This document shows positions 24,901-37,335 of a stretch of 64,000 nt of DNA, in pieces. Source of the DNA: Romanomermis culicivorax (taxonomy: Eukaryota; Nematoda; Enoplea; Mermithida; Mermithidae). Position 1 is the stretch's first letter; each line of letters opens with the position of its first letter. The notes under the pieces were generated by a model that was not told the DNA's origin, did no database searches, and saw nothing but the letters and a program-made list of their open reading frames with translations. The position numbers and the translations under genes are program-made. The stretch lies in contig CAWUHX010000036.1 in the NCBI GenBank assembly GCA_963922205.1, positions 1,302,001-1,366,000 of the forward strand, in the 5' to 3' direction.

Positions 24901-27440
24901 AGTGGGGTTAATCAGCATTTCTGTATAAACTTTCAGAATGTATCTACAGCTCCCAAAACAGTACGCAAATCTGATTGAAGTCTTGACTTAATATAATGGA
25001 CGTTAATGGCTACACAAACGGAGAAAAAATTCTGCTGGTATCCTATGGGAAGGTGTCTAAAAAGCTCCGAATGACTTGTTCGGTTTAGTTTCACCTCCTA
25101 CTTGCCACTTTAAAATATTAAAAATGTACTATGGGATTAAAAATTGTGCTTCATAATGCATTACGGAGCATTGTCTTCTACAATAAGCATTAGACTAGTC
25201 ATGTTTTTCGTGGCCTGTGATATTTCGGTACACGTATACAGACCGAGAAATGCCAAAAAATGTAAAAATTCCAGACTTTGGAGTACTCTAGGTATGCGAA
25301 TATTGACATCTATGCAAAATGAATGCTGTCACGATACTCAGCATATAAAACTACCTAAAATATTTCATTTTCAGATATTATTAATTTTCAACTCATCAAT
25401 ATAATAACTCATCGACAACATAACATACAACTTAACTTGACTCATATTATCATAATACAATCAATGTAACACAAGGTCGAATCTCTCAGAAATCGTGTTT
25501 TAAATTGTTCGATAGAACATTGCAAACTGGGTAAAATTATACGAACTTTTTCTCAATTGCTTGATTATTAAGCGGTATAAAGGAAATCTCTTTTCAAATC
25601 CTGTCTGTGTATGAAAATTTCGGAGTTTTTAAATGGTTCATACCGGCAGCAAACAGAAGTTTAACGATGGCATCTCGACCGTGGTACACGGCTTTGAAGA
25701 GAATCTGCCAATCGCGACATCCGATGAAAGTAGAACATGCGCTTGCATCAATCAAAGTCTGAAATATCAAAATCTTGACTCGTGAGAATCTGAAACGATG
25801 AGGGATCCAGAAAACTATTCATATGAGGGAAACTAATCAATTAAATGAAAAAAATACTACAGAATGATTTCATGACAGTCAGAAAAGCTGTTTGATAATG
25901 TTGAAACTGAATTTTCTAATGCAGTATTTTTTTCAAGTTATGGCCTTCTAAATTAATATTTCAAAAACACTGAATAGTATCTCGTATTTCATGATGAATA
26001 ACTGACCTAAGATTCACTTACTTTCACAGCTTCAACGTGGTTTAAGGAGATGGCTTCGCATAATGCAGTACAACCGTCTTTAATACTCGGTTGTTCTGGG
26101 TTTATCCATGGATAATTAACATCTACACCTTGAAGGGTAAAATTCCATAATAAATGTTATATTTTTTAGTGAAGACCTGACGCGTAATAATATAAAAAGT
26201 TGTAACCGGTAGGTATGTCTTGGAACAAATCTTGGACTGATTAAAATATGGAATTGCTACTTATAAAAAGCATATTTCCTACGAATAAGCTAGGATTTTC
26301 TAGTTTAATCCCCTAGCATACTATTTCATAGTCTCGATTGAAAAAGTATTTTTTTTGGCCGGTCGAACTCTACACTTGTTCTGAGATGCAATCCAGCCGT
26401 TATGTAACGAAAAATAGCTTAGATGCAAGTGTTTTCTTGTTCAAGGGAAACATTTTTACTTTAAATTTCTAAAACGATAAAGAAGGGAAATGTACTTTTG
26501 AAAACATATGGTGTTGTGTTACGCATAACCTGCAATGTACAATATAAATCTAATAAGATGTTATGTATGAGCCAATAACGCAAAAGCGACTGCTCCATTC
26601 AGAACGAATTTTTTTGGTTCAAGTCAGTTAGCTTACATATTATCGCTATTAATTTAAGGCATGTATTTGGAAAAAATGCTTCTTATGTACATTCGTTAGA
26701 CATCGTACAGTAATTGCTCTATTTGGAAACAGTGCGTACTATTTATTTACATATTTACAGCAGGAGAGCTTCGAACAGCTTTCAAAAAACAAGCTACATC
26801 GCAGCGATAAATTTCAAAGACGAGTCACTTATATACTCATGCATGTAATTGGGGCGAAGTGCTATAGAAACTCCCCCCCCCAGAAATCGTCGACCATATG
26901 GCTAGCTATTTCGCGACCGTTCTCCCCCCCCCCCCCCCCCCATTAAGATTTTCCAATACTATGGCTAGATGGTAGTCATAGGGACCCCCGTACTTTTGGT
27001 CGGAAAAATACTGGAAAATGCAGAATTTTTTGATGAAAAAATGTCAATTTTTGAAAAAAAATGGTCAAAAACGTCAATTTGCTCGGCGCTTCGTACCACG
27101 AATACGTTTTGGACGGTTTTTGAGACAAAAATTATAATTTTTTGAACCACTTTTCGGACTTTTGTAGTTTAAAAAATCGATTTTTTTCTTCAAAGACCCA
27201 TCCACAAACATTTTTGGGAATCAGTGAGCCCCGGCTTCGAAAAAGTCGCCCGACCCCCCAGACCTCTGGAGCCCTGTTACGCATGAATGATGCATATGAT
27301 GACTAACCTGAAGCGATGACTAGTTTCAATTTGGTCAAATCATTCTGCATGACGGCTAAATGTAAATCCCGAACAATGGAGGGCATAGGCTGCGAAGAAA
27401 AGCGAGGCCGGACGTTAAACGTGGATTTTTGAGCGCCCAT
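21959..27440 (-). CDS. Ankyrin-repeat and SOCS-box (ASB) family protein, 6 main exons
   Basis: Exons (minus): 27440-27308, 26128-26022, 25758-25644, 23613-23495, 23369-23044 (probably split by a 51-nt intron), 22175-21959. All junctions keep phase, giving about 321 residues. Ankyrin repeats fill residues 30-245 (RDLHLAVMQNDLTKLK, DGNTALHICAKN, KGHTPLHLAATWG, TPFYAAV). The C-terminus is a SOCS box: BC-box DLKHLCRVYIQ (274-284), then VPECVKEYL as a weak Cul5 box. ASB proteins bring substrates to Elongin B/C-Cullin5 ubiquitin ligases. The start MGAQKS fits the N-myristoylation pattern M-G-x3-S, which I infer could tether it to membrane. The coding exon begins at acceptor 27476, with a possible untranslated exon at 27919-27860. 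An overlapping upstream ATG lies at 27445. Which ASB paralogue it is remains unclear. Confidence 0.88.
23196..23246 (-). other. Candidate 51-nt in-frame intron in ASB exon 5
   Basis: On the minus strand GTATTTGTGC begins right after GCGAA and AATTCTTCAAG ends just before TTATATGACC. The 51 nt contain no stop in frame, so they could be retained. Removing them gives an ankyrin repeat with normal spacing ending in NYMTPFYAAV, whereas retaining them adds a Cys/Phe-rich insert. Coordinates are estimated to within a base or two. Confidence 0.6.
24020..25520. repeat. Interspersed repeat of about 1.4 kb in ASB intron 3, copy 1
   Basis: It matches 42935-44610 in the same orientation through many blocks: GCACCTTCCCAT, TACACTGCACT, AATATGTTTTTGAATCTG, GATACTCAGC, and the shared end CTCTCAGAAATCGTG. 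It has no long open frame. It spans most of the intron between ASB exons 3 and 4. The class is unknown; no terminal inverted repeats were identified. Confidence 0.75.
26838..27289. mobile_element. CATACATGT MITE, copy in ASB intron 1
   Basis: About 450 bp from CATGCATGTAATTGGGG to CATGAATG, with the same interior landmarks as 19853-20293 and a poly-C run of 18 at about 26925-26942. Flanking 8-mers do not match, so the target duplication is eroded or the ends are rearranged. Confidence 0.75.
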
Positions 27441-28482
27441 TCCATATCTCAGTCAATTACGGTTCGTTGCTGCTGACTGTAAAAATCAGAAGTCATGTTT
27501 GTAAACCTTAGTTTCGAGAAAGATTTCCGAATCTCACATTGAAAAAGCCTCAAAAGACGGGTTCTAAAAAAACGATAAATCCAAGCCATTAAAATTTCAG
27601 TCACGGTAAATTAATGTAAAAGACTAGAAAACATGCGTTAGTATCGCGCTGGACACAAAATATCTATTACTCAATACTTTTTCCACCATTTGACGCAGTG
27701 TTGCGCAGAACGGCGCGGTAAGAAGAACATACTATGAGGGTTTAGAACTTCCGACTTATTTCAGTCCAGAAAGTATTGTTTATAGAAAATCTGTCACTTC
27801 AAGGGTGAAAATTCGATCTCGAATACTAACGACGTGAGAATAAGTTGTATGCTACTAACCTTGGAAAAGTCTCAAGCATAACAAATCCCGGAACGCCCAT
27901 GAATCGCTGTTCAGTTAACCTGAAATAAAAAAGCGCGACTCAAAGGATTAGTTCCAAATGCAGGAAAATATAATCGAGATACGGGTGATCAAGCTGACAA
28001 AAAGATCCGTACCAAATTATTCATTCATTTGAGAAATATGATTACAAGTAACGAACACAATAGCTAACTGATATCGGATGTCGTTGGCAATGTAAGCTAG
28101 ACATGATTTCAAAATTTTAAAAAAATACTTAAATTTCATTTATGCTTCCGAACTCATTATCGAAAAATGGGTTCGGATTTAATTGGTTTTGATAATTACC
28201 GGCGAGAAGCCAAAAAATACACATGACAAACAGACTTGATATCAGAATTTTCGACTACGATTAATAATTCATCGGTTGCAACGCTACAAAACGCTGTATT
28301 TGCCGATTTAGAACACAACGTCGGACAAAATTTCCATAATTTAAAAAATGAAGAATGCCATTTCAATAAACTGATTCTAGATAAAATACTAAAAGTTGAA
28401 TTAGTTTGCGCGGAGAATGACGTAAATTGAAAACATTCAATATGCCTTTCAATAAATAAAAAAATGCGAATTAAGATCGGTG

Positions 28483-31400
28483 CTACGTTGCCGAAAAATC
28501 TGTTCTACTATCTGTAGTATGAACGTGATCTTCTCTTAGCAGACCGGATTTATCATTAAAACTGCTTTCCATTTCGTCAAAAGTCTTTGTTTCATCACGA
28601 TTCATGTACGTTATTTGTATGCCGCGATTTTTTAATTCGAATTGCAAATAAAATAAATAAGCGTCGTACTTTCGTTTTATTTGCGTTATGTACTGTTGCT
28701 CTTCCTTATCAAGAATTGTTAAGAAATTTTCCAGTTCCGGTATTTCGAAATATTCCCACTAAAAAGATAAAAATCGCAATAAAAATAAAAATACATCCAT
28801 GAAATTTAACTACTGATTATTCGATCCGCACAAAAGACATTTTCCACTTGAATTGATTTCAACAAAAAATAAATGTCTGAGAGTAAAATAAAACCAAGGA
28901 TTAAATTATAATATTTTAAAACTTACGATAATATCACCCGTATCATTTTCTTGTAAAACAAAGGATTTGTTTTTGTTGCTGCCCCAATGTAACAATATCC
29001 GCAAAGGATGAGCATCATCAGGTATTCGTCGAAGACGGCCTTTAATTTGAAGACGAAAAGAATGCAAAAAATTTTGTTCTTCGTGGAGTTTAAATACCAT
29101 GAAATATATTATCGACAGAGTTTTAGAGAAACATCATTTTTCGAATCAGAAATGGGTAACTTATAGAACTCTCTTGTCACACACACTATTACAAATATGT
29201 TTCTAACTGAAAAGTCACTTTTCAATGTTTCTCCCGGCAACGTATCTCTTTCGTACAACGCAAATTTAAGAGGATTGTCAGCCACCTTGAACTTGTTCAA
29301 CAGAGCAGCGATTAGTCGGCGCGTGGTCGTTTCGCAATCAATGTGTAATATTTTCACCGTATTCCGCGGCAAATAAAATGAGGTTATAGTTTTTGGTTCG
29401 AAATTCGAACAATGGTTGTTATTCTTCACAGTTTCTTCGGCATTTAGGATGTCGTAAATTGAAGACGGCTTGTCGCTATCTACTACGCTAACTGGCCGCA
29501 CAAGGTTCATAAAAATTTGCACAAAACCATGGAAGCAACGATTTTTTTCATCCTGAATACAGAAAATTCAAACAACTGCAAACGCGGTCTGCAACTCTTT
29601 GAAATTTTTCAACCAAATATTTTTAGAATCATAACACTTTCTTTTTAAGACAGTACGCGAATGCAGTTTCCCAATAAATTTGACCAAAATTTGTTTAGAA
29701 CAATTATATCGAGGACGAAGTGATTAATTGTTGATGTTGATCTATATAATAAATTCGTTTACCGAAAAATTACCCAGTAACAAATGAATCAGACTTGAAA
29801 ATTAACAAATAAGGATCATCATCAGTCAGAAATTTTAGAAGAATGAAGGGTACCTTAGGCAGACGGTGAATTTTTAAAAATGTAGGACATGTAAGTAGGT
29901 TTTTTTCCGTAGCTTGCGAATTCTTTTGGGGTCGTGCGGAAAATTTTTGGAGAGTTTTTGGCCCGGAACGGAAACCTTTTTCATGTTTTTAGTGGTTTTT
30001 AATGGTGATGCGAAAACTTTTCTGGTGGATTTCCGCAAGATGCGGAACGGCTGGTGCAGAAAGAATCCTGCATGAAAAGACGTAGGCCACATTTCATCAC
30101 ACTGTATGATAGAAAAAAAACTTCTGCACAAGGTTTTACTTACAAACTTCATCTTAAGACCTCCATCGACAACTTTATTGTAATCGTCGATCAACTCTTG
30201 TAGAACAGAGCTGTCAATTAATGCTCCTACTATGTCATCAACACCCGACTCCGTTGGATAATTGGCAGACGAGTCGGCCGGTAACAGAACATCTAGCTAA
30301 AAATGTAAAGCACTAGAAACTAAATATACATGATAGATAAGATTTGTTTCAAAACGTCATCACTTGATTAGTAGAAACAGATATAATTCTTCAATTACAT
30401 CGATTTACATGCTGGTTAGAAGCGCGATAGTTTCTAAAGGCAGAACACGTTAGTTGAAATATTTAATTTTTTGCAATTGAGTAGTATAAACTATTTGCAC
30501 GTCTTCGGATTGGGACCCATACTTTTGGTCGGAAAAATACTGAAAAATGTCAATTTTTGAATAAAAAATGGTAAAAAATGTGAATTTTCTTGGCACTTCG
30601 CGCCATGAATACATTTTCCGGTCTTTTTGGAAAAAATTACTATTTTTTTTAACTATTTTTCTGACTTTTTTTCGTCAAAAAATCAATTTTTTTCCTTGAG
30701 AGACCCCTTCCCCCAAAAGTTTGGGAATTACTGACCCTCAGCCCAAAAAAAGTCGCCCAACCCCCCAGACCTCGGGGCCCCGTAACATGTATGTTTGGAC
30801 CCAACACTAATTGCAAAGTAATTTCAACTTACAGGTTCCTCCGTTTCCAACACTGATGTTTCAGGATCATCGGAAAAATGATCAGTGGCATCGCACTTTA
30901 CGAGTCGACACTCTAGGGTTACAAGAGGTTGACAATGATAATGACAAACGTAATGGCACCCTAAATAGAAAATAATACTACATCCTGCAATCATTGAAAT
31001 AAACTCACCAATACATCTTTAGATTAAAAATAAAACAACATTGTAAAGATCAAGGAAATTATTCAATATCTGTTTAAATTTCAACCATACAAAGCTGTTT
31101 TGTCAAATTGTGCAAAAAGCGCAAAATAAAAAATGCAGTTAGATATTAAGAGTAGAAGTGAAAAATACCATTCCGATCTGAGTCTACCACAAGCCCTCAT
31201 GAAGTTCAGAAGCCCTCCTTCAAGTATTTGAAAGCGATGTCCACAGCTAAAGGGGGTAAAATAATTCAGAATAACTAAATCAGCATTTCTCACAAAAATC
31301 CAATACTAGTGAGCCATTTTTAGAAACAAAGATAGAAGTAATCCCTTCATATCCTTCCCTATATAGTAATCTACTGACAGGGGAATATCATACAGTGGAA

Positions 31401-32732
31401 ATTCCGATATGAAGTGAATTCGATAGCCTGAAGAGTAGTTGTAGTGAATTCGATAGCCTGAGGAGAACTGAGTAATGTGATATAACTTATTTTTCTTAAT
31501 GAGTCTTATTTACACCAAAATTTGCATAATGCTAAATACTCCTGTACCTGATCTTAGCAACTGTGACTAATACAAACATGCCGCAAATCGCATTTGATAG
31601 AGTACACCGACATCTAAATAATATACTGTGGAATTCGGATGCTCATAAATAGAGCATGTTTCTACCAACCTAGAGTTCAAAAGTTGCTAAAATTCAAGCT
31701 CGTATCAAGAATAATATTGCAGACAAAAAGCTATCTACAATAAACAATATATCAGTTCTCAATGAGACATTTCGAAGGAATGCATTTGCATTTATACAAT
31801 TTTTAGTGTGAAAAAAAGTAAAATGGGGAAAAACCCTTTTTTTGGGGCCAGGAGTCAAGGAGCAAAAAAATAAAGAAAACTCCACAAGCATGTTTTTCAT
31901 ACAATATGCATAAAAAACATCAAAAATACTGTCTTCAAAAAAGTTCAGGGGATGTTGACAATTTTTTTCAGGCCAGGGGAGTGTCCAGGGTGTCAGGTAG
32001 GAGGGTTTACCTACTACCCCCTATGTGCATGTATGATTTGGACGAAAGAAAAACAAAAAAAAGAAAAAATCGGGACATTTTTAGCCAAGGAATAAGGAAA
32101 AATCCCCCTTGAAAAATTTCTGCCTACGCCACCGACTATTTGTCAGTCCTAGAATAAAACTCACTTTGACATTTCATCGCTTGTTTGTACAAACCCCAAA
32201 TAAAATCGCCACATTTGTCACAAAAAGTGGCCTGGTTTAGTTGATCAGCGTCAAACTGGTGGGAAGTGGCGGGCTGTAGTTTAGCAAGGGTTCTTAAGCT
32301 TTTGTGCGTCCTGAAACGCTGCATCTCCAACGAGTTCCCCGAATCACCGACAAAGCCTTCAACATGATTATTTTCGCGGACATTGTCGTAGTAATATTGA
32401 CAAATATTATCTATTGCAGAACTTTCGGCGGATCGCACTAATGAAGAGGCGAAATCGTTGAGAATACCCTCGTCATTGCATTTCATAATATCGTTCATTC
32501 GTTGATGATCAATTGATAATTCAGTACAAGTAAAGTTGTTGAAAGTATTCGGATCTATGGAACGAACTTCCTCGTGTCGCTCAGAAGAGAGTTGTTTCCT
32601 AGATATGCTGACTGATCGATTCTTTCGTCGTAAGAATGCGAAATTTGGCAGAAGATCCGTTGGATGGAAATTAATCAACTTGGACTTGACATTGGCGAAA
32701 ATTGTGGCACTCGAAGAATCGTTGCTATCCAT
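28483..32732 (-). CDS. RASSF family protein with C1, Ras-association and SARAH domains, 6 exons
   Basis: Exons (minus): 32732-32165, 30960-30833, 30296-30144, 29552-29219, 29039-28927, 28758-28483; all are GT-AG, in phase, 523 residues. The C1 zinc finger spans residues 158-207, with every ligand spaced H-x12-C-x2-C-x13-C-x2-C-x4-H-x2-C-x7-C across the exon 1/2 splice. The linker GFVQIFMNLVRPVSV leads to the RA domain (about 325-430: TSFYLPRNTVKILHI, KFALYERD, PLRILLHWG, SFVLQENDTGD), which binds Ras-like GTPases. SARAH starts at W433 (WEYFEIPELENFLTILDKEE) and pairs with Mst/Hippo kinases. This order matches RASSF1A and RASSF5/NORE1. The frame stays open above the ATG to an acceptor at 32760 (EQARKYIL), so an upstream coding exon is likely. 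Confidence 0.93.
30508..30793. mobile_element. CATACATGT MITE, left-truncated copy in RASSF intron 2
   Basis: It begins inside the family at GGGACCCATACTTTTGGTCGG and ends GTAACATGTATG, lacking the left 150 bases or so. It lies between RASSF exons 3 and 2. Confidence 0.75.
31413..31465. repeat. Small direct duplication in RASSF intron 1
   Basis: AGTGAATTCGATAGCCTGA occurs at about 31413 and again at about 31443, followed by AGAG or GGAG. No function is suggested. Confidence 0.6.
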
Positions 32733-32914
32733 CAAAATGTATTTTCGTGCTTGCTCTAGCTAACGGAGGAATATATAATTTTAATTTTTTGGCCACAAGA
32801 AAACGAGACACAAAAATTATACCTTGTCAAAAATTTGACCACTAGTAATAAGCGCCAGAAAAATTCCCGTATCCGGATATATGTTTTTTCACCTTCGGAT
32901 ATCCGGATATATTC

Positions 32915-33710
32915 TAGGGATGTTCCGGTTAACCGAAACCGTAAAAACCATCATTTTTTCTGAAACCGAAACCAAAACTGGGATTTTGGGGGTGAATTTT
33001 ACGGTTTTTGCAGTTGTCAACATAGTTTAAAAAATAAGGTATAAGAGCAGCAGAATTCACTACTCCATGAGAGGACAAAAATAATGCTGATGCAATGAAA
33101 ACTTTATTCAATAAGAGAATGAATCCCCTACACTCAAAATCCAATTTTTTATTACTTGAAAAATTCAATGAAGCTATAATTCAAAAATAATAGCTTATCC
33201 ACTTATTTGCTTGGAATATGATTTGGCAATAGCCAAAAAATGATTCCCGCACCACTGAATAGCTACTCTGAAGGCACACTCATGGCTGATGCACGGAGGA
33301 ATCGCCTTGTTGCGCGCTAAAATTTGTCGAAAAAATCTATCAGCGCCTTGATTCAACCTGCCATACTTCTAGTTCTATCACTCATAATCTCCTACTCACT
33401 TTTTTGATCAAGGTGATTAGACCTGGATTTTCAACAACACTAAAAGGTTGATCATCAACAGCAATCATTTGCACAACAGCTTCATCAATTTCCTCAGATC
33501 AGCATTATCTATTTTCTTCTGTACAATAAAACGAGAAAGAGTACTTTGCTTGTTCATTTCATCTTTCGATTTCAATAACTATAAAATAAAAAATGAAAAC
33601 CGAAGCTGAAACCGCGGTTTTGGAAATCTGAAAACCGAAACAGAAACCGTAAACCCAAAAACGCAAACCCGAAACCGAAAAACCAAAAAAGTGAAACCTG
33701 TCCATCCCTT
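32915..33710. mobile_element. Non-autonomous hAT element with GAAACCGAAACC subterminal repeats
   Basis: The ends read TAGGGATGTTCCGGTT and, inverted, AAGGGATGGACAGGTT. Multiple AACCGAAACC-type repeats crowd both ends (32928-33010, 33596-33695), as in the GGATCC-rich hAT at 10300-13379, whose ends also start TAGGGATGG. Flanking 8-mers ATATATTC and GTGTATCC differ only by transitions, consistent with an old target duplication. About 800 bp, no transposase. Confidence 0.7.
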
Positions 33711-35990
33711 GTGTATCCGGACATTTTTAATGTTCTTTGCAAAGAGGTAAAATTTTGGTTTATGCTTGTTGAGATGAATTGTTGAATGTTGATTATGAAA
33801 CTCTCCTCTGTTTGAACCTTTTGTTGTTTTAGTGTTTTTCGCACTGTGCAAATAAATTTTTTCTATTAAGTTGCACAGTGCAACTTGAAGCCTGTCTGCC
33901 CTTCTGAACAGGTTATACATATGTAAGGTTTCCTGTTCGGATCGGATATGCATTTTTATGCGTTATCGAATGGGAAATATTGAAAATTTTCCGGCGCTTC
34001 GCGCCGGATTTCAATTCATCTGAACTTTTAATTGTTTCTTGTGTATGCTTTGAAAAATGTCGTTCTAGCTTATGCTTATAGCTTTTAACCATCAACATAT
34101 TATGGACAAATGTTTGATCCTGTATTGTTTTTTGATGAATCTGATGAAAAACAAGATTTTTCTTGCTTATTTTCCCAAAATCCTATTGCGATCCTCAGAA
34201 AATTTCAACTTTCGTAAACATAACTTCATGCATTTTGGAAAGTAATTGACACATTTTGAGCTTAGAAAATATTAGAAAGCCATGTTGGCACAAAAACACC
34301 GATTTGGCGAAAAAAATTTGGGCTTTTTCACCAAACAACGAAAAAAATTTGGGAATTTAAAGTCGGGAAGGTGTATTCTTCAGAGGGTCAAAACCCCCAA
34401 ATTTTTCGGCGTCTTGCGACGGTAAGTATTTTGATAACTGCTTGCTACAATCTAGCTCGAGGACGACCGTAAACATGTCTACTTCACTTACTTGTTAGTA
34501 CTCAATAGTTTTTACCACCTTTAACGTCTCATTTCGTGGTTTAATCAGTTTATCTTTGATATTGCGTCTTAGTATTTGACGAAAATGAAGATTTTTTTCG
34601 AATTTTTTCACATTTTTCTGCAGTCTTTACAAATTTTTAAATTTTGTGAACATAATTTTTTTGCATGCGGCAAATGATTGAAACGTCATCAGTATGGGAC
34701 AGTTGCAGATATCGGTTGAATAATCCAACCAAATTATTGGTTGCTTTTCTGATTTTACAAATTAAGTGGCATGCTTTCAATATAATTTTTCGCATTTTGT
34801 TCGACTACTAAAAATGATCGAATTGAATGAAAAATGAGAACACTTATCAAGGAAATAAATGTTCAAAAGATTCATTTTCCAGCGTTCCAGTATCTACACG
34901 AATCTTGTAGTTTTACCCTAATTCATCAAACATCGTTGACTTCAAGCTAATTTTTTAGCTGGTTAGCAGGCTAAAAATATCCACACATTGTTAAAGCATA
35001 AACATTATTAGGCCGGAAAAATCTCATTTTAAATCATGAAATCAGCATTGAAAAGATCCATCTTTCGACGTTCTAGTGTATCGGGATCCGAAAAAAAAGA
35101 AGAATGATTCATATACAGTCAATGATTCTTCATTCTGGCTAAGCACAGACATGTCGGCCGTCGAATATGTATGCAATTTAGGTTTTCATCGTTTTGGTTT
35201 TTTGTTAACCTTTCTGTTACTATATAAATTTTGATTAATTCTTATCGTAATTTAACCCAAAAATCATAAATTTTTGCTTTTTCTCTATATTTGATAAATT
35301 ACTGACTGCCGTAGCATGAAAACTTTTTCAAACAAAATAAGTGAAATGCATCTTGACTTTTTCGATCAGGTTTAACTTATGTAATTTGCTAATATTATTT
35401 AGTCAATACACTTTTCCGTTTATTTCGTATTGTATTAACATTAACTTTCGTAATTGATAAATTATCCTATCTTGTCTTCATATGTTCAGAAAAGCTCATA
35501 AATGCATAAATAAAGCATATGGTAGCATTAAAACGAAATGGCGAAAATAGCGCCAAAAATTCAACCCCTTTCGCCAAACGGCGACAGGGCCTCTGCGAAA
35601 AAGTGCGGAAGGAAAACAGCGAGAGCGTGTCCCGACCACCGTTTTTTTCCTCGAAGATTTTTGTCACATGAGAACCGGACCCAAAATTTTTTTCCTCATT
35701 TTCCAAAAATCTTCCACATTTTTACAAACGTTTATAATGCGGCTACGGATGCTCTTTTTATGCATTTTAGAACCATACCCAAGCATTTTGATGTTTTTGG
35801 ACTCAGAAACATGCAAAAATGAGGAAAAATTGAGAAAATTCTGCTTACGTTAGTCAAAATGAGCTCATGAAGAATATATTGGTGCTCTACTGGTGCGTGT
35901 AAAGCATGTTAACGATAGAGTTCTCATGAATTTATCCGCTATTAACATATCTGTGATTCCGATTAGAATGATCTAATTTCATTTAGTTCT
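33711..35990. other. Repeat-rich AT DNA with hairpin-family fragments, no gene seen
   Basis: A perfect hairpin CCGGCGCTTCGCGCCGG lies at 33991-34007 and a degenerate one at 34407-34422, followed by a GTCTACTTCACTTACT block like that at 1965. Any upstream RASSF exon could lie here, but I could not pick one out. Confidence 0.4.
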
Positions 35991-36377
35991 TGGTCCGGCG
36001 CCAAGCGCCGGAAATTTTTTTGGATTTTCACCTTCTAAAACGCTGGAAAATAAAGCTTCACAACGTTGAGAAACGAATTAAAATCAAACTGGTGAAGTGT
36101 AATTTGTTCCCCATTCCGGCGCGTAGCACCGGAAAAAAATTTTGAGTTTCTATATTTTAAGATGCTGGAAAATAAATCTCTCCAACAGATATATACGTGA
36201 TCAGAAGTTCTTAAATCACAGTCTAGAATGATGTTTTTAATTTACATCTTCAATAAACGCAAGAGTCAATGTTGCAAGCGTTTGAAAAATCCGAAGCATC
36301 GAGAGAAAAAATTGAGAGAATTGATTTAAAATCTATATTTTCGGCGAAATACGGGCAGATAACGTTTAAAAAACGAG
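35991..36377. repeat. CCGGCG-hairpin repeat, two adjacent units
   Basis: Hairpins lie at 35995-36011 and 36116-36132. Each is followed by A/T-rich sequence and then a GCTGGAAAATAAA block about 40 bases on. Bases 36061-36376 parallel 1-320. The unit is interrupted on the right by the CATACATGT MITE copy at 36378. Confidence 0.7.
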
Positions 36378-36763
36378 GGGGGAAGTGCTATAGGAACCCC
36401 CCTCCCAGAAATCGTCGACCATATGGCTAGCCATTGGGCCACCGCCCCCCAGGATTTTCCAATCCTATGGCTAGCCATAGGGTAGCCCTAGGGACCCCCA
36501 TACTTTTGATCGGAAAAATGTCAATTTTTGAACAAAAAATGGTCAAAAACGTCCATTTTCTAGGCGCTTCGCGCCATATACATTTTTTATCATTTTTAGA
36601 CAAAAATTACTATTTTTTGAACTGTTTTTCGGACTTTTTTCATAAAAAATCGATTTTTTTTTCTTCAGAGACCCCTCCCCCCAAAATTTTGGGAATTACT
36701 GACCCCCGGCCCCAAAAAAGTGGCCCATCCCCCCCAGACCTCGGGGCTCCGTTACATGTATGG
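36378..36763. mobile_element. CATACATGT MITE, copy lacking the left tip
   Basis: It runs from GGGGGGAAGTGCTATAGG to GTTACATGTATGG and keeps all interior landmarks, but not the left CATACATGTAA end. It abuts hairpin-family DNA on both sides. Confidence 0.75.
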
Positions 36764-37335
36764 TTATATAACTTTAACAATCATTATCATCTGTTACCAA
36801 GCTCAGGCGCGGCTTTTAGCATGTCTACCTTACCATTTAATCTTTAACAGTTTTCATCATCTTAAAGGTATTATTTCATGTTTAATTGACAATCTTGAAT
36901 ATTATCTTTATATTTAATGAAGATCCACATTTTTTCTTTCATAGATTTTTTGAGAAAGATCAACCCGTCAATTTTCAAAAGTTTCTGAAGAGTTTGTTCC
37001 TTTCTTAACGTATATTCAATTCAAAAGCTTCATAGAAGTATTTTTGGAAAATTTCTACGCTTCGGACTCATAGCTTTTCGGCCAAATTTATGAAAGGTTA
37101 CGAACAAATTAATGGTTTTAAAATTTTTCGAACGATAAAGTTCTAGAAATTACGATTTATGAACACAAATTTTAAATCTGATTGTTTGAGATATATAATA
37201 ATAATAATAATTTACAAGGTCGAAAATAATACGCAGTGAATATAAGGAATGAACATAAGTGAAAGGCGTAACAGCTAAAGAAATTAGCGAATTAAGTTAC
37301 ACCTCTACGAAAGGTATCAGATTTACCCTTTTAAG
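36764..37335. repeat. Diverged copy of the palindrome arm
   Basis: The order AACTTTAACAATCATTATCAT, CAGGCGCGGCTTTTAGCATG, CAGTTTTCATCATCTTAAA and TTAATGAAGATCC parallels the right arm of the large palindrome from 38420. An (ATA) microsatellite lies at about 37196-37213. Confidence 0.65.

Noticed and set aside
36378..36917. 137-residue frame with a Pro-rich tail
   Set aside because: It reads through the CATACATGT MITE; other copies of the MITE break the frame.
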